Assembly: GCF_022809775.1 (NCBI RefSeq)
Contig: NZ_CP094380.1
Location: 124,001 to 188,000, forward strand
Direction of reading: 5' to 3'
Origin: Pseudodesulfovibrio tunisiensis
Lineage (GTDB): Bacteria; Desulfobacterota; Desulfovibrionia; Desulfovibrionales; Desulfovibrionaceae
Length of the DNA: 64,000 nucleotides
In this document: piece after piece, positions 8,694 through 27,227 of the stretch
Layout: every line of letters starts with the position of its first letter
Position numbering within the stretch: position 1 is the stretch's first letter
Translations under genes and position numbers: made by a program
Notes under the pieces: generated by a model
Told to the model about the DNA's origin: nothing
Seen by the model: only the letters and a program-made list of their open reading frames with translations
The model's database searches: none

Positions 8694-8843
8694 ATGCGTG
8701 TCAACATCCAGTTGCAGTGCACCGAGTGCAAGCGTAAGAACTACGCTACGCAGAAAAACAAGAAGAATACTACCGGTCGCCTCGAGGTGAGCAAGTATTG
8801 TCCCTGGGACAAGAAGCACACCGTCCACAAAGAGTGCAAGTAG
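8694..8843 (+). CDS. rpmG: 50S ribosomal protein L33
   Basis: 49-residue L33 beginning [17 protein letters not shown]. Two CxxC-type pairs, CTEC near the start and the separated cysteines of KYCPWDKKH and KEC near the end, suggest the zinc-binding form. It starts three bases after the tuf stop and is followed 16 bases later by tRNA-Trp; this rpmG-trnW-secE order is common in bacteria. Confidence 0.96.
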   Translation: MRVNIQLQCTECKRKNYATQKNKKNTTGRLEVSKYCPWDKKHTVHKECK

Positions 8844-8859
8844 GTAGATTCGATAGAGC

Positions 8860-8936
8860 AGGGGTGTAACTCCAACGGCTAGAGTGCCGGTCTCCAAAAC
8901 CGGAGGTTGGGGGTTCGAATCCCTCCACCCCTGCCA
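8860..8936 (+). tRNA. tRNA-Trp (anticodon CCA)
   Basis: 77-base cloverleaf: acceptor AGGGGTG/CACCCCT, anticodon loop CTCCAAA, T-loop GGTTCGAATCC, discriminator G and encoded CCA. It lies between rpmG and secE. Confidence 0.97.
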
Positions 8937-8948
8937 TCAAAGTCTTTA

Positions 8949-8997
8949 AGCGGTGCTTGGGGTTCTGTCCTTCCCAGGGCGGAACCCCGAAACCGCT
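8949..8997 (+). other. hairpin between tRNA-Trp and secE
   Basis: Outer stem AGCGGT/ACCGCT and inner stem GGGGTTC/GAACCCC around a 16-base loop, with no T-run after it. It probably protects or processes the RNA 3' of the tRNA rather than ending transcription. Confidence 0.5.
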
Positions 8998-9017
8998 AAA
9001 TAACCCGGGATATAGTT

Positions 9018-9266
9018 ATGGCCAGGAAGAAAGCAAAGGGCGCAGCCGCAAAGGATGTCAATCCTCACGGAGCCGAAGGCAAGATCAAGCAGTTGCTTGA
9101 GTTCTTCGAGGAATCCAAGGTTGAGATCAAGAAGGTTGTCTGGCCCTCCCGCAAGGAGACCATAGCCACGTGTGCGGCCGTCGTTGTCGTGAGCTTGGTC
9201 ATAGCGTTGTATCTGGGCATAGTTGACTTGGCGCTGTCCAAGGCCGTCGAGGCAATTCTGTCCTAG
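9018..9266 (+). CDS. secE: protein translocase subunit SecE
   Basis: 82-residue single-span membrane subunit of the SecYEG channel. A charged cytoplasmic N-terminus contains the conserved EEVK-like segment (EESKVEIKKVVWPSRKET), then one hydrophobic helix (about residues 52-75), matching the short one-span SecE of most bacteria. nusG follows 27 bases later, the standard secE-nusG pair. Confidence 0.97.
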   Translation: MARKKAKGAAAKDVNPHGAEGKIKQLLEFFEESKVEIKKVVWPSRKETIATCAAVVVVSLVIALYLGIVDLALSKAVEAILS

Positions 9267-9293
9267 TCCCTGTTAGCTGAAGGCTGAATTACC

Positions 9294-9851
9294 ATGGATG
9301 CCAATATTGATCAGAAAGCGCCCCGTGCACGCTGGTACATCGTTCACACGTACTCCGGGTTCGAACAGCGTGTGGAGCAGACCATCAGAGAGATGATGAG
9401 GACCGGACAGGACAAGGGTCTTGTCGAAGAGGTGGTCATGCCCACCGAAAAGGTCGTGGAGATGGTCAAGGGGGAGCGGAAGACCTCTACCCGGAAATTC
9501 TACCCGGGGTATGTCATGGTCAAGATGATTTTGACCGATGACAGCTGGCATCTGATTCAGTCCATCCCCCGCGTGACCGGGTTTGTCGGCGGCAAGAATC
9601 GTCCGACCCCCATGCGCGACAGTGAGGCGGAAAACATCCTCAACATGATGGAAAGCCGCCAGGAAAAGCCCAGACCCAAGTTCAACTTCGAACGGGGCGA
9701 TGATGTTCGCGTCATCGACGGGCCTTTCAGTGGTTTCAATGGTGTTGTCGAGGAAGTCAATTATGACAAGGGGAAACTCAAGGTTTCCGTCTCCATTTTC
9801 GGGCGGCAGACTCCTGTCGAACTGGATTTCGTCCAGGTTGACAAGGGCTAG
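9294..9851 (+). CDS. nusG: transcription termination/antitermination protein NusG
   Basis: NusG binds RNA polymerase and links it to Rho or to ribosomal protein S10. The 185-residue protein has the NGN domain ([36 protein letters not shown]) and the C-terminal KOW domain ([21 protein letters not shown]). It lies between secE and rplK as in most bacteria. Confidence 0.98.
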   Translation: MDANIDQKAPRARWYIVHTYSGFEQRVEQTIREMMRTGQDKGLVEEVVMPTEKVVEMVKGERKTSTRKFYPGYVMVKMILTDDSWHLIQSIPRVTGFVGGKNRPTPMRDSEAENILNMMESRQEKPRPKFNFERGDDVRVIDGPFSGFNGVVEEVNYDKGKLKVSVSIFGRQTPVELDFVQVDKG

Positions 9852-9900
9852 GTAGTCCGGAAACGACGCATTAACGCGAATTTTCTCATCGAGGAATATC

Positions 9901-10326
9901 ATGGCCAAGAAAGAGATTGGAAAGATAAAACTGCAGATTCCCGCTGGTGCCGCGAATCCGTCCCCGCCGGTCGGTCCGGCTCTGGGCCAGCATGGCGTGA
10001 ACATCATGGAGTTCTGCAAGGCGTTCAACGCCAAGACGCAGGACCAGAAGGGAATGATCATCCCGGTGATCATCACCGTTTACCAGGATCGTTCTTTCAC
10101 CTTCATCACCAAGACTCCGCCGGCGGCTATCCTTCTGAAGAAGGCCGCCAAGCTGGAAAAGGGTTCCGGCGAGCCCAACAAGAACAAGGTGGGCAAGGTG
10201 ACCCTTGATCAGGTTCGGGAGATTGCCGAGCTCAAGATGCCTGACTTGAACTGCCACGATATCGAAGCCGCGATGCAGTCCATCCAGGGCACTGCCCGGA
10301 GCATGGGCCTCGAAGTCATCGGCTAG
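9901..10326 (+). CDS. rplK: 50S ribosomal protein L11
   Basis: 141-residue L11, part of the GTPase-associated centre with 23S rRNA helices 43-44. The N-terminal domain carries the Pro-rich switch ([21 protein letters not shown]); the C-terminal rRNA-binding domain ends [12 protein letters not shown]. It starts after GAGGAATATC and is followed by rplA 15 bases downstream. Confidence 0.98.
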   Translation: MAKKEIGKIKLQIPAGAANPSPPVGPALGQHGVNIMEFCKAFNAKTQDQKGMIIPVIITVYQDRSFTFITKTPPAAILLKKAAKLEKGSGEPNKNKVGKVTLDQVREIAELKMPDLNCHDIEAAMQSIQGTARSMGLEVIG

Positions 10327-10341
10327 CGAGGTACGATAATT

Positions 10342-11049
10342 ATGCCTAAGCATGGAAAAAATTACCGCAACGCTGTCGAGGGCACCGATCTTTCCCAGCG
10401 CTTCGATATTGCGGAAGGCGTGAAATTCGCCGTGGACAAGGCCTACGCCAAGTTTGACGAGACCGTGGATGTCGCCATCAATCTGGGTGTCGATCCCAAA
10501 TACTCCGACCAGATGGTCCGTGGCGCAGTGACCCTGCCCAACGGGCTGGGCAAGGATGTCCGTGTTGCTGCCTTCTGTAAGGGCGACAAGGAAACCGAAG
10601 CTCGCGAAGCTGGTGCCGATTTCGTCGGTGCCGAGGATCTGGTCGAAAAGGTGCAGGGCGGCTGGCTCGATTTCGACAAGGCCATCGCCACCCCGGACAT
10701 GATGGCACAGGTCGGCAAGATCGGCCGCGTGCTCGGTCCCCGCGGCATGATGCCGAACGCCAAGACCGGCACCGTCACCTTTGATATCGCCACCGCGGTC
10801 AAGGAACTCAAGGCCGGTAAGGTCGAGTTCAAGGTGGACAAGGCCGGCGTGCTGCATGCACCCATCGGCAAGGTCTCCTTCGGTGCTGACAAGTTGCTGG
10901 AAAACCTCAAGTCTCTGCTGGACACCATCATGCGCCTCAAGCCTTCCGCTGCCAAGGGCACGTACGTGAAGGCCGTGGCCGTGGCGACCACCATGGGTCC
11001 CGGCGTCAAGCTGGATCCCCTGTCTATCCGCAGATTTCTTGACGTTTAG
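10342..11049 (+). CDS. rplA: 50S ribosomal protein L1
   Basis: 235-residue L1, which forms the mobile L1 stalk and in many bacteria represses its own L11-L1 mRNA. Conserved segments include the N-terminal KHGKNYRNA and [18 protein letters not shown], the rRNA-binding loop. After its stop come a hairpin, a TATAAT element and a leader before rplJ, so rplJ-rplL can be expressed separately from rplKA. Confidence 0.98.
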   Translation: MPKHGKNYRNAVEGTDLSQRFDIAEGVKFAVDKAYAKFDETVDVAINLGVDPKYSDQMVRGAVTLPNGLGKDVRVAAFCKGDKETEAREAGADFVGAEDLVEKVQGGWLDFDKAIATPDMMAQVGKIGRVLGPRGMMPNAKTGTVTFDIATAVKELKAGKVEFKVDKAGVLHAPIGKVSFGADKLLENLKSLLDTIMRLKPSAAKGTYVKAVAVATTMGPGVKLDPLSIRRFLDV

Positions 11050-11065
11050 AAGAATATAGGCATAC

Positions 11066-11092
11066 CGGGCGGTTCCTTTCGGGGGACCGCCC
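11066..11092 (+). terminator. hairpin after rplA (possible weak terminator or attenuator)
   Basis: About 10-bp stem (GGGCGGTTCC paired with GGGGACCGCCC, one G-T pair) with a short TTTCG loop. Only a short TA-rich stretch follows, so termination would be partial at most. Confidence 0.45.
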
Positions 11093-11102
11093 TGTATATA
11101 AT
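11073..11102 (+). promoter_or_regulatory. candidate rplJ (L10) promoter
   Basis: A perfect TATAAT at 11097-11102 lies 106 bases before the rplJ start; the -35 (TTCCTT) is poor and overlaps the hairpin after rplA. E. coli also has a promoter between rplA and rplJ, so the position fits. Confidence 0.45.
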
Positions 11103-11108
11103 CGCACG

Positions 11109-11207
11109 GGAAGTTGCGTCAGAGACAGCAGGTGGGACTGTGTCCCTCAATATCCTGCCGAGACACGCTTTGACCTGCTTTCCGGGCCGAACGACGAGGA
11201 GTGTTGG
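11109..11207 (+). promoter_or_regulatory. putative L10 leader of rplJ-rplL
   Basis: The roughly 100-base untranslated stretch before rplJ can pair GCAGG with CCTGC around an inner GGGAC/GTCCC stem (11129-11164). In many bacteria the L10-(L12)4 complex binds such a leader to repress rplJL translation. The assignment is from position and pairing; I could not run a covariance search. Confidence 0.45.
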
Positions 11208-11729
11208 ATGAACAGGCAAGAAAAAGCCCAGATCATCGAACAGCTTCACGAGAAAGCGGCTAAGGCGTCCATCGCCGCCGTTTCCGACTTCAAAGGCATG
11301 ACCGTGGAGGAGATGACCCAACTCCGCGCGAAATGCTTTGAAGCTGGCGTGGATTTCCAGGTCGTCAAGAATACCCTGGCCCGGTTGGCTCTCAACGACA
11401 CTGATCACGGTTCGTTGGGCGAACATCTCAAGGACAACTGCGCCATTGCTTTCGGCTACGAAGACCCCGTAGCCCTGGCAAAGGTGCTCGCCGATTTCGA
11501 CAAGACCTCCAAGGTCTTCAACATGAAATTCGGCTCCCTTGAGGGCAAGTATCTTGACACCGATGGCCTGAAAGAGCTGTCCAAGATGCCGAGCAAGCCC
11601 GAGCTGCTTAGCTCCGTACTTGGCACCATGCAGGCTGTCCCTCGCAATTTCGTGAGTCTGTTCGCCAACTTGCAGCGTAAGTTCCTGTATGCTCTGGTCG
11701 CTATCAAAGACCAGAAAGACGCTGCGTAA
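11208..11729 (+). CDS. rplJ: 50S ribosomal protein L10
   Basis: 173-residue base of the ribosomal stalk; its C-terminal helix holds L7/L12 dimers. It begins MNRQEKAQIIEQLHEKA with SVADFKG-like AVSDFKGMTVEEMTQLR and VVKNTLARLAL, the conserved rRNA-binding N-domain. The ATG follows GAGGAGTGTTGG. rplL is 42 bases downstream with its own strong ribosome site, allowing the several-fold excess of L7/L12. Confidence 0.98.
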   Translation: MNRQEKAQIIEQLHEKAAKASIAAVSDFKGMTVEEMTQLRAKCFEAGVDFQVVKNTLARLALNDTDHGSLGEHLKDNCAIAFGYEDPVALAKVLADFDKTSKVFNMKFGSLEGKYLDTDGLKELSKMPSKPELLSSVLGTMQAVPRNFVSLFANLQRKFLYALVAIKDQKDAA

Positions 11730-11771
11730 GCAAAAGGTTCAGAGCGAATCATTTCCTAGGAGGAAAATCAA

Positions 11772-12158
11772 ATGGCTGACATCACCAAAGAACAGGTTGT
11801 CGAATTCATCGGCAATATGACCGTCCTGGAACTCTCCGAGTTCATCAAGGAACTGGAAGATAAGTTCGGCGTTGAGGCTGCTGCTCCCGCCGCTGCCGTT
11901 GTTGCTGCCCCCGCCGCTGGTGGCGCTGCTCCGGCCGAAGAGGAAAAGACCGAGTTTGACGTGATCCTGAAGGCTGTCGGCGGCAACAAGATCGCCGTCA
12001 TCAAGGTTGTCCGCGCCCTGACCGGCCTGGGCCTCAAGGAAGCCAAGGCTATCGTCGACGAAGCTCCCAAGGCTCTCAAGGAAGGCATTGCCAAGGAAGA
12101 GGCCGAAGAAGCCAAGAAGCAGCTTGAAGAGGCTGGCGCCGAGGTTGAAGTTAAGTAA
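11772..12158 (+). CDS. rplL: 50S ribosomal protein L7/L12
   Basis: 128-residue acidic stalk protein that recruits translation factors. The N-terminal dimerisation helix ([19 protein letters not shown]) is followed by an Ala-rich hinge (about residues 36-56) and the C-terminal factor-binding domain ([37 protein letters not shown]). A strong AGGAGG ribosome site lies just upstream. A long hairpin separates the gene from rpoB. Confidence 0.99.
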   Translation: MADITKEQVVEFIGNMTVLELSEFIKELEDKFGVEAAAPAAAVVAAPAAGGAAPAEEEKTEFDVILKAVGGNKIAVIKVVRALTGLGLKEAKAIVDEAPKALKEGIAKEEAEEAKKQLEEAGAEVEVK

Positions 12159-12471
12159 CTTCAGCACTTCAGCAATTTCAGAACAAAGAGCGCAAGCCCT
12201 TTGCGGGGATAGTTGCGCTCTTTGTTCTGTCTATGTATATAGTTATCTATTCGCTTTGAAACAGGGGTGTCGAAAGGGCTTGGTCGGAATGCACTCGTCG
12301 TCATATCCTCGGCCGATCCCGACGCACAGGTGAGAAATTTCGGCACCGGCTTTCAATTAATCCGCATCTCGTATATGATCGGCTGCTTGCCGAACATGTG
12401 GCCGCAGAGGGTCAGGGTCTCGTTCCGAGTCATGCGCCCCAACCATCCAACCGCTCACACGTGAGGGTACA
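12159..12471 (+). promoter_or_regulatory. rplL-rpoB intergenic region with long hairpin
   Basis: This 313-base gap has no gene. At 12181-12227 is a perfect 15-bp stem (GAACAAAGAGCGCAA and its complement) around a 17-base loop, not followed by a T-run. E. coli carries an attenuator and an RNase III cut site in the same place to set the ratio of ribosomal protein to polymerase; this hairpin is likely the functional counterpart. I see no convincing promoter in the remaining 244 bases. Confidence 0.7.
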
Positions 12472-16575
<4,104 letters not shown>

Positions 16576-16596
16576 GTTCGATCAAAATGTTGAAAA

Positions 16597-16624
16597 GCCC
16601 GGCCGGTCCGTAGGCCGGTCGGGC
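16597..16624 (+). other. hairpin between rpoB and rpoC
   Basis: 10-bp stem GCCCGGCCGG/CCGGTCGGGC (one G-T wobble) with an 8-base loop and no immediate T-run. A processing or stabilising hairpin is more likely than a terminator, since rpoC follows 35 bases later with no clear promoter. Confidence 0.55.
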
Positions 16625-16658
16625 ATCAGATAACTTTTTACTTACGAGGATATCATCC

Positions 16659-20804
<4,146 letters not shown>

Positions 20805-20847
20805 TATAATGTAATGAACCCCGGTTGTGCCGGAGTTTAACATATTG

Positions 20848-20883
20848 AAAAAATTGGAGAGGGAGCTCCCTCTCCAATTTTTT
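20848..20883 (+). terminator. rpoBC Rho-independent terminator
   Basis: Perfect palindrome, AAAAATTGGAGAGGGAG and its exact complement, ending in a T6-containing run at 20878-20883. The centre is GAGCTC. Confidence 0.92.
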
Positions 20884-20929
20884 GCCGGAAAGGTCAGGGC
20901 AGGGGAGCCGGGGCTGTCAGGGAAAAATC

Positions 20930-20961
20930 TTGACAAGCATCGGCGTTTCAGACTACACCCT
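20930..20961 (+). promoter_or_regulatory. candidate str operon promoter (rpsL)
   Basis: Perfect TTGACA at 20930-20935, 18 bases, then TACACCCT at 20954-20961. The same layout as before the tRNA-tuf operon and rpsJ. It lies between the rpoC terminator and rpsL, about 60 bases before the start codon. Confidence 0.55.
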
Positions 20962-21020
20962 GCCCTCTTTGCCCTATTTAGATTGTTCTATTGGGGCTGA
21001 ACCAAACAATTGGAGGATTC

Positions 21021-21392
21021 ATGCCTACCATCAACCAGCTGATCCGGAAACGGAGGAAGGCTGTCCTGAAGCGGAAGAAGACTCCGGCTTTGCATGAGTG
21101 CCCGCAGCGTCGCGGCGTGTGCACCAGAGTGTACACCACCACTCCGAAAAAGCCGAACTCCGCGCTCCGCAAGGTCGCTCGTGTTCGTCTGACCAATGGG
21201 ATTGAGGTAACTTCCTACATTCCCGGTGAAGGTCACAACCTGCAGGAACACTCCGTCGTTCTGATTCGCGGCGGCCGTGTCAAGGACTTGCCCGGTGTGC
21301 GTTATCACATCATCCGTGGCACCCTGGATACCGCCGGTGTCGACGATCGTCGTCAGGCTCGTTCCAAGTACGGCGCCAAGCGTCCCAAATAG
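21021..21392 (+). CDS. rpsL: 30S ribosomal protein S12
   Basis: 123-residue S12 of the decoding centre, the streptomycin target. It begins [13 protein letters not shown] after TTGGAGGA and contains [19 protein letters not shown] (Lys-43-type region) and [28 protein letters not shown]. The Lys residues of PKKPNS and of GRVKDLPG match the streptomycin-sensitive form. First gene of the str operon. Confidence 0.99.
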   Translation: MPTINQLIRKRRKAVLKRKKTPALHECPQRRGVCTRVYTTTPKKPNSALRKVARVRLTNGIEVTSYIPGEGHNLQEHSVVLIRGGRVKDLPGVRYHIIRGTLDTAGVDDRRQARSKYGAKRPK

Positions 21393-21455
21393 GTTGACCG
21401 TTTCTTAATGCCTGGGTGTGATGACAAAGTAGGGCGCGGAGGCTGCCTGAAATAA

Positions 21456-21956
<501 letters not shown>

Positions 21957-21971
21957 TACCGGAGTAGAGCT

Positions 21972-24041
21972 GTGCCAAGAATGGTTCCTAGAGAGAGACA
22001 GCGCAATATTGGTATCATGGCCCACATTGATGCGGGCAAGACTACCACTACCGAGCGTATCCTCTTTTACACGGGCGTGTCCCACAAGATTGGTGAAGTT
22101 CATGACGGCGAAGCCACCATGGACTGGATGGTTCAGGAGCAGGAACGCGGTATCACCATTACCTCTGCGGCAACCACGTGCTTCTGGCGCGATTTTCGTG
22201 TCAACATCATCGATACGCCCGGCCACGTCGACTTCACCATGGAAGTCGAGCGTGCCCTGCGCGTGCTCGACGGTGCCGTAGCCGTTTTCGACTCTGTCGC
22301 CGGCGTTGAGCCCCAGTCCGAGACCGTGTGGCGGCAGGCCGACAGGTATAGCGTGCCTCGCATTGCGTTCGTCAACAAGATGGACCGCGTGGGCGCCAAC
22401 TTCTTCCGTTGCGTGGACATGATGAGGACCCGGCTGGGCGCCAAGCCCGTGCCCCTTCAGCTGCCCATCGGCGCGGAAGACGAATTCCAGGGTATGGTCG
22501 ACCTCATCGAGGGCAAGGCCTATTATTTCGATTCGCAGGACGCTGGCACCAACCTTCGGGTTGAAGAAGTGCCGGCCGACCTCATGGACAAGTATGAGGA
22601 AATGCGCGCCGAAATGATCGAAGCCGTTGCCGAGGAAGACGAAACGCTTTTGGAAAAGTACCTGGGCGGCGAAGAGCTGACCGCTGACGAGCTTCGGGCC
22701 GGTGTCCGCAAGGCCACCAACAACCTGACCCTCTGCCCGGTCATGTGCGGCACTGCGTTCCGCAACAAGGGCATTCAGCCTCTGCTCGACGCTGTCGTGG
22801 ACTACCTGCCTTCCCCCCTCGACATCGAGGTGATGAAGGGCATGAATCCCGACAACGGCGAAGAGGTTCCCTGCCCCTGCGACGACGACATGCCCCTGGC
22901 TGCTCTCGCGTTCAAGCTTGCCACCGATCCCTTTGTGGGTCACCTGACCTTCCTTCGCATCTACTCCGGCAAGATCGAAAGTGGTGCCACCGTGATGAAC
23001 GGTGCCACCGGGAAAAAGGAACGCATCGGCCGTCTGTTGAAAATGCACGCCAACAAGCGTGAAGAAATAAAAGAGGCTTTTGCCGGCGACATCGTTGCCG
23101 CCGTCGGCCTCAAGAACGTGTCCACCGGTGATACCATGGCCGAACTCAAGAACCCGGTGGTTCTCGAGTCCCTGGATATTCCGGAGCCGGTCATTGAAGT
23201 GGCCATCGAGCCCAAGACCAAGGCTGACCGCGACACGCTGACCAACGCGCTGACCAAGCTGGCCAAGGAGGATCCCTCCTTCCGTGTCAAGTCCGACGAC
23301 GAGACCGGCCAGACCCTGATCGCGGGTATGGGAGAGTTGCATCTCGAAATCATCGTTGACCGCCTTCTGCGCGAGTTCAACGTGAACGCCAACGTGGGCG
23401 CTCCCCGCGTTGCGTACCGGGAAACCATCACCCAGGCGACCAAGGTTGACGTCAAGCACGCCAAGCAGTCCGGTGGCCGTGGCCAGTACGGCCACGTGGT
23501 TCTGGAAGTCGAACCCAACCCGGAAAAGGGTTACGAGTTCGACGACGAGATCAAGGGCGGAGTTATTCCCAAGGAATACATTCCCTCCGTTGACAAGGGC
23601 ATCCAGGACGCCATGAAGAACGGCGTCATGGCCGGATACCCGATCGTGGACCTCAAAGTGAAGCTGGTCTTCGGCTCCTATCACGAAGTCGACTCCAGCG
23701 AGCAGGCCTTCTACATCGCCGGTTCCATGGCGGTCAAGGAAGCCTGCCGTCAGGCAAAAGCGGTTCTGCTCGAGCCGATCATGTCTGTTGAAGTTGTTAC
23801 CCCCGAGGATTATCTCGGCGACGTCATGGGCGACCTGAACGGCCGTCGTGGCCGGGTTGGCGAAATGGAAGCCCGCGTGGGCGTCCAGGCCATCCGCGCC
23901 TTTGTGCCGCTGTCCGAGATGTTCGGTTATGCCACGGATCTTCGTTCCAAGACCCAGGGCAGGGCAACCTTCACCATGCAGTTCGACCATTACGAACAGG
24001 TTCCCGCCAGCTTGGCTGAAGAGATTGTGAAAAAGAAGTAG
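21972..24041 (+). CDS. fusA: translation elongation factor G
   Basis: GTPase that drives ribosomal translocation and, with RRF, recycling. The 689-residue protein starts at GTG 21972 (GGAG lies 7 bases upstream) as [31 protein letters not shown]. It has [28 protein letters not shown], and EF-G domains II-V through [19 protein letters not shown]. It closes the str operon; no tuf follows. Confidence 0.99.
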   Translation: MPRMVPRERQRNIGIMAHIDAGKTTTTERILFYTGVSHKIGEVHDGEATMDWMVQEQERGITITSAATTCFWRDFRVNIIDTPGHVDFTMEVERALRVLDGAVAVFDSVAGVEPQSETVWRQADRYSVPRIAFVNKMDRVGANFFRCVDMMRTRLGAKPVPLQLPIGAEDEFQGMVDLIEGKAYYFDSQDAGTNLRVEEVPADLMDKYEEMRAEMIEAVAEEDETLLEKYLGGEELTADELRAGVRKATNNLTLCPVMCGTAFRNKGIQPLLDAVVDYLPSPLDIEVMKGMNPDNGEEVPCPCDDDMPLAALAFKLATDPFVGHLTFLRIYSGKIESGATVMNGATGKKERIGRLLKMHANKREEIKEAFAGDIVAAVGLKNVSTGDTMAELKNPVVLESLDIPEPVIEVAIEPKTKADRDTLTNALTKLAKEDPSFRVKSDDETGQTLIAGMGELHLEIIVDRLLREFNVNANVGAPRVAYRETITQATKVDVKHAKQSGGRGQYGHVVLEVEPNPEKGYEFDDEIKGGVIPKEYIPSVDKGIQDAMKNGVMAGYPIVDLKVKLVFGSYHEVDSSEQAFYIAGSMAVKEACRQAKAVLLEPIMSVEVVTPEDYLGDVMGDLNGRRGRVGEMEARVGVQAIRAFVPLSEMFGYATDLRSKTQGRATFTMQFDHYEQVPASLAEEIVKKK

Positions 24042-24073
24042 GGCTTCGCCGATTCTCATTTGGGGAATCTCAC

Positions 24074-24105
24074 TTGACAGAAGTGGTCCCGAGGGAGTAA
24101 ACCCT
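24074..24105 (+). promoter_or_regulatory. candidate S10 operon promoter (rpsJ)
   Basis: Perfect TTGACA at 24074-24079, 18 bases, then TAAACCCT at 24098-24105: the same arrangement as before the tRNA-tuf and str operons. It overlaps the hairpin at 24080-24116 and lies 77 bases before the rpsJ ATG. Confidence 0.5.
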
Positions 24106-24116
24106 CGGACCGCTTC
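24080..24116 (+). terminator. hairpin between fusA and rpsJ
   Basis: About 15-bp imperfect stem (GAAGTGGTCC..CGAGGG with CCCTCGGACCGCTTC) around AGTAAA. The only T-run is short (ATTT), so it may be a weak fusA terminator. Its loop carries part of the proposed rpsJ promoter. Confidence 0.5.
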
Positions 24117-24181
24117 ATTTCGGCGTATTATTATTAACTTGCGGAATCCACCCGAAGGGAAATTCTGCTGAGGAGAGCATA

Positions 24182-24505
24182 ATGACTGCTACTTCGATGG
24201 CGAGTGATCGCATCAGAATTAAACTGAAGGCTTATGACTACCGCATTCTCGACAAAGCGGTGACTGAGATCGTCGATACTGCCCGGAATACCGGTGCGGC
24301 GATTGCCGGTCCCATCCCGCTTCCGACTGAAATGCACCGTACCACGGTACAGAAGTCGGTTCACGTGGACAAGAAGTCCCGTGAACAGTTCGAAATGCGC
24401 ATCCATAAACGTTTGCTGGACATTCTCGAGCCGACCCAGCAGACCGTCGACTCCTTGGGCAAGCTGTCGCTTCCCGCCGGCGTTGACGTTGAAATCAAGC
24501 TTTAA
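24182..24505 (+). CDS. rpsJ: 30S ribosomal protein S10 (NusE)
   Basis: 107-residue S10 of the 30S head, also a NusG/NusB partner in antitermination. The ATG at 24182 follows GGAGAGCATA and gives [20 protein letters not shown]; an internal Met6 could also serve. [24 protein letters not shown] and [11 protein letters not shown] are the usual S10 segments. First gene of the long S10-spc-alpha superoperon that runs without a strong terminator to rplQ. Confidence 0.98.
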   Translation: MTATSMASDRIRIKLKAYDYRILDKAVTEIVDTARNTGAAIAGPIPLPTEMHRTTVQKSVHVDKKSREQFEMRIHKRLLDILEPTQQTVDSLGKLSLPAGVDVEIKL

Positions 24506-24520
24506 GCGAGAGGTGTCATC

Positions 24521-25153
24521 ATGGCTAAAACGCTTGGACTTCTCGGAAAGAAGCTGGGTATGACCCGGATATTCCAGGACGACGGCACTGTGTGCCCCGT
24601 GACTGTTATTGAAGCCGGTCCGTGCCCTGTTACTCAGATCAAGACTGTTGAAAAGGAAGGCTACAACGCCCTCCAGGTCGGCTACGACGAAATTGCTGAA
24701 CGCAAAGTCAACAAGCCCATGAAGGGCCACTTTGCCAAGATCGGCAAGGGCTGCTTCCGCCACCTCAAGGAATTTCCCCTTGATGCAGTGGAAGAGTTCG
24801 AGTTGGGCCAGGAGCTCACCGTCGACATGTTCGCCACCGGCGACTCCATCAAGGTGACTGGCACGAGCAAGGGTAAAGGTTTCCAGGGCGTCATGAAGCG
24901 CTGGAACTTTTCCGGTCAGCGTGCCTCCCACGGTGCTGAAAAGGTTCACCGTGTTCCCGGTTCCGTCGGTAATGCCACCTTCCCGGGCCGCGTCTGGAAG
25001 GGCAAGAAGATGCCCGGCCAGATGGGCAATGAGCGTGTGACCTACAACAACGTGGAAATCGTTGACGTTCGTCCCGAGGACAACGTCATCATCGTTAAGG
25101 GTCAGGTGCCCGGCCCCAAGAACGGCCTGGTGATGATTCGCAAGAACAGCTAG
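24521..25153 (+). CDS. rplC: 50S ribosomal protein L3
   Basis: 210-residue L3, one of the two initiator proteins of 50S assembly, reaching toward the peptidyl-transferase centre. [28 protein letters not shown] at the start, and the W-finger region [21 protein letters not shown] with GQMGNERVT. The gene order rpsJ-rplC-rplD is standard. Confidence 0.98.
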   Translation: MAKTLGLLGKKLGMTRIFQDDGTVCPVTVIEAGPCPVTQIKTVEKEGYNALQVGYDEIAERKVNKPMKGHFAKIGKGCFRHLKEFPLDAVEEFELGQELTVDMFATGDSIKVTGTSKGKGFQGVMKRWNFSGQRASHGAEKVHRVPGSVGNATFPGRVWKGKKMPGQMGNERVTYNNVEIVDVRPEDNVIIVKGQVPGPKNGLVMIRKNS

Positions 25154-25173
25154 GCCGACGAGAGGTTAAGATC

Positions 25174-25797
25174 ATGGCAAAGATACAAGTTGTTGACCAG
25201 AATAATACGAAAGTGGGCGACATCGAGCTCGCTCCGGAGATTTTCGAGGTCGAGATTCGTCCCGAAATCCTGCAGCTCGTTGTCCGGTCTCAGCTCGCGG
25301 CCCGTCGCAGTGGCACCCATGCCACCAAGACTCGTACCACCGTTCGTGGTGGTGGCCGCAAGCCCTGGCGCCAGAAGGGCACCGGTCGCGCTCGCGCCGG
25401 TTCCATGCGTTCGCCTCTGTGGCGCGGCGGTGCGATCGTTTTCGGTCCCCAGCCCCGTGACTACTCCTTCAAGGTGAACAAGAAGATTCGCCGTCTGGCT
25501 CTGAAGATGGCTCTGTCCTCCCGGTTGAGCGAGGACAAACTGCGGGTCGTCAAGGGCATTGAGCTCTCCGAGATCAAGACCAAGGCCTTCGCCGACGTTG
25601 CCGACAAGCTCGGCATGGGTGGCAAGACCTTGATTGTTGCCAAGGATGCTGATAAGAACCTGCTGCTCTCTGCCCGTAACATTCCGGGCGTCAAGGTTCT
25701 TGAGGCTGACAGGCTCAATGTTTACGACGTGCTGCTGTACCCCGAGCTGATTCTGCTCGAAGGTGCGGCCAATGACGTTCAGGAGAGGTTGAAATAG
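25174..25797 (+). CDS. rplD: 50S ribosomal protein L4
   Basis: 207-residue L4, lining the peptide exit tunnel; in enterobacteria it also represses the S10 operon. The loop segment [40 protein letters not shown] is the universally conserved tunnel loop. rplW starts two bases after its stop. Confidence 0.98.
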   Translation: MAKIQVVDQNNTKVGDIELAPEIFEVEIRPEILQLVVRSQLAARRSGTHATKTRTTVRGGGRKPWRQKGTGRARAGSMRSPLWRGGAIVFGPQPRDYSFKVNKKIRRLALKMALSSRLSEDKLRVVKGIELSEIKTKAFADVADKLGMGGKTLIVAKDADKNLLLSARNIPGVKVLEADRLNVYDVLLYPELILLEGAANDVQERLK

Positions 25798-25799
25798 CC

Positions 25800-26093
25800 A
25801 TGGATTATTCCAAGATTTTGCTCAAGCCCGTTGTCTCCGAAAAGGCCAACGACATCAAGGAGCAGGCGAATCACGTCTCCTTCTACGTTCACTGCGATGC
25901 CAACAAGATCGAAGTGAAAAAGGCCGTCGAGGCAGCGTTTGACGTCAAGGTTGAGTCCGTCAATATCGTGAAAAGGAAACCTCTGGCCCGCAAGCGTTTC
26001 GGCCGTACTACCGGTGGGAGAATCTCCGGGTACAAGAAGGCCTACGTCAAGCTGGCCGCTGGCGACAAAATCGAGTTCTTCGAGGGAGTGTAA
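25800..26093 (+). CDS. rplW: 50S ribosomal protein L23
   Basis: 97-residue L23 at the tunnel exit, the docking site for SRP and trigger factor. It begins [17 protein letters not shown]; the central [19 protein letters not shown] and the [18 protein letters not shown] tail match the family. It sits between rplD and rplB with two-base gaps. Confidence 0.97.
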   Translation: MDYSKILLKPVVSEKANDIKEQANHVSFYVHCDANKIEVKKAVEAAFDVKVESVNIVKRKPLARKRFGRTTGGRISGYKKAYVKLAAGDKIEFFEGV

Positions 26094-26095
26094 CA

Positions 26096-26926
26096 ATGGC
26101 TACCCGTAAGCTGAAGCCGACTTCTCCGGGCCGCCGGTTCCAGACGGTCTCCGATTTCGCCGAGATCACCAGAACCACTTCCGAGAAGTCTCTGACCAAA
26201 GGTTTGACCAAGAAGGCTGGCCGTAACAACAACGGTCGTGTCACCTCCCGCCGCCGCGGCGGTGGTGTGAAGCGCCTTTACCGTATAATTGACTTCAGGC
26301 GCGACAAGGTCGGTGTTCCGGCCAAGGTCGCCCATATTGAATATGATCCGAACCGCAGCGCCCGCATTGCGCTCCTGCATTATGCGGACGGCGAAAAGCG
26401 TTACATCCTCGCGCCTGTCGGCCTGAACCAGGGCGACTCCATCATGGCTGGCGAGGGTGCCGACATCAAACCCGGCAACGCTCTGCTGCTTGCAAAGATT
26501 CCGACCGGTACCGTCGTGCACAATATCGAGCTGTATCCCGGCAAGGGCGGTCAGTTTTGCCGCGCCGCCGGCACTTATGCCCAGCTCGTGGCCAAGGAAG
26601 GCAAGTACGCGCTTCTGCGCATGCCCTCCGGCGAAGTGCGCAAGGTGCTTGCCAGCTGCTGCGCCACCATCGGCCAGGTTGGCAACGTGCATCACGAAGG
26701 TATCACTTTGGGCAAAGCTGGCCGCAATCGCTGGCTGGGTCGCCGTCCCCAGGTCCGTGGCGTGGCCATGAACCCCATCGATCATCCGCTCGGTGGTGGT
26801 GAAGGTCGCAGCTCTGGAGGCCGTCATCCTTGTTCCCCGTGGGGTATGCCTGCGAAGGGTTACAAGACCCGCAACAGGAAGAAGGCTTCTTCCAAGCTTA
26901 TCGTCAAACGTCGCGGACAGAAGTAG
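26096..26926 (+). CDS. rplB: 50S ribosomal protein L2
   Basis: 276-residue L2 near the peptidyl-transferase centre. Conserved RNA-binding core [19 protein letters not shown] and the C-terminal [38 protein letters not shown], which includes the key histidine of the family. Standard place between rplW and rpsS. Confidence 0.99.
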   Translation: MATRKLKPTSPGRRFQTVSDFAEITRTTSEKSLTKGLTKKAGRNNNGRVTSRRRGGGVKRLYRIIDFRRDKVGVPAKVAHIEYDPNRSARIALLHYADGEKRYILAPVGLNQGDSIMAGEGADIKPGNALLLAKIPTGTVVHNIELYPGKGGQFCRAAGTYAQLVAKEGKYALLRMPSGEVRKVLASCCATIGQVGNVHHEGITLGKAGRNRWLGRRPQVRGVAMNPIDHPLGGGEGRSSGGRHPCSPWGMPAKGYKTRNRKKASSKLIVKRRGQK

Positions 26927-26937
26927 GAGTTTAAGAA

Positions 26938-27216
26938 ATGCCTAGATCGCTGAAAAAAGGTCCGTTTCTCGACGACCATCTGGTGAAGAAGGTGGAAAGA
27001 GCCTCGGAATCCCAGGACCGCAGGGTCATCAAGACCTGGTCCCGCCGCTCTACCATCATCCCTGAAATGGTGGGAATGACCTTCGCGGTTCACAATGGCC
27101 GCAAGTTCATCCCGGTGTTCGTTACCGAGAACATGGTAGGCCACAAGCTGGGTGAGTTTTCTCCCACTCGTACCTACTTCGGTCACGCTGCCGACAAGAA
27201 GAGCAAGGGCAAATAG
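26938..27216 (+). CDS. rpsS: 30S ribosomal protein S19
   Basis: 92-residue S19 of the 30S head. [19 protein letters not shown] and the C-terminal [24 protein letters not shown] are diagnostic. The AGGAGTTTAAGA ribosome site precedes the ATG. Confidence 0.98.
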   Translation: MPRSLKKGPFLDDHLVKKVERASESQDRRVIKTWSRRSTIIPEMVGMTFAVHNGRKFIPVFVTENMVGHKLGEFSPTRTYFGHAADKKSKGK

Positions 27217-27227
27217 GGGTGATGACA

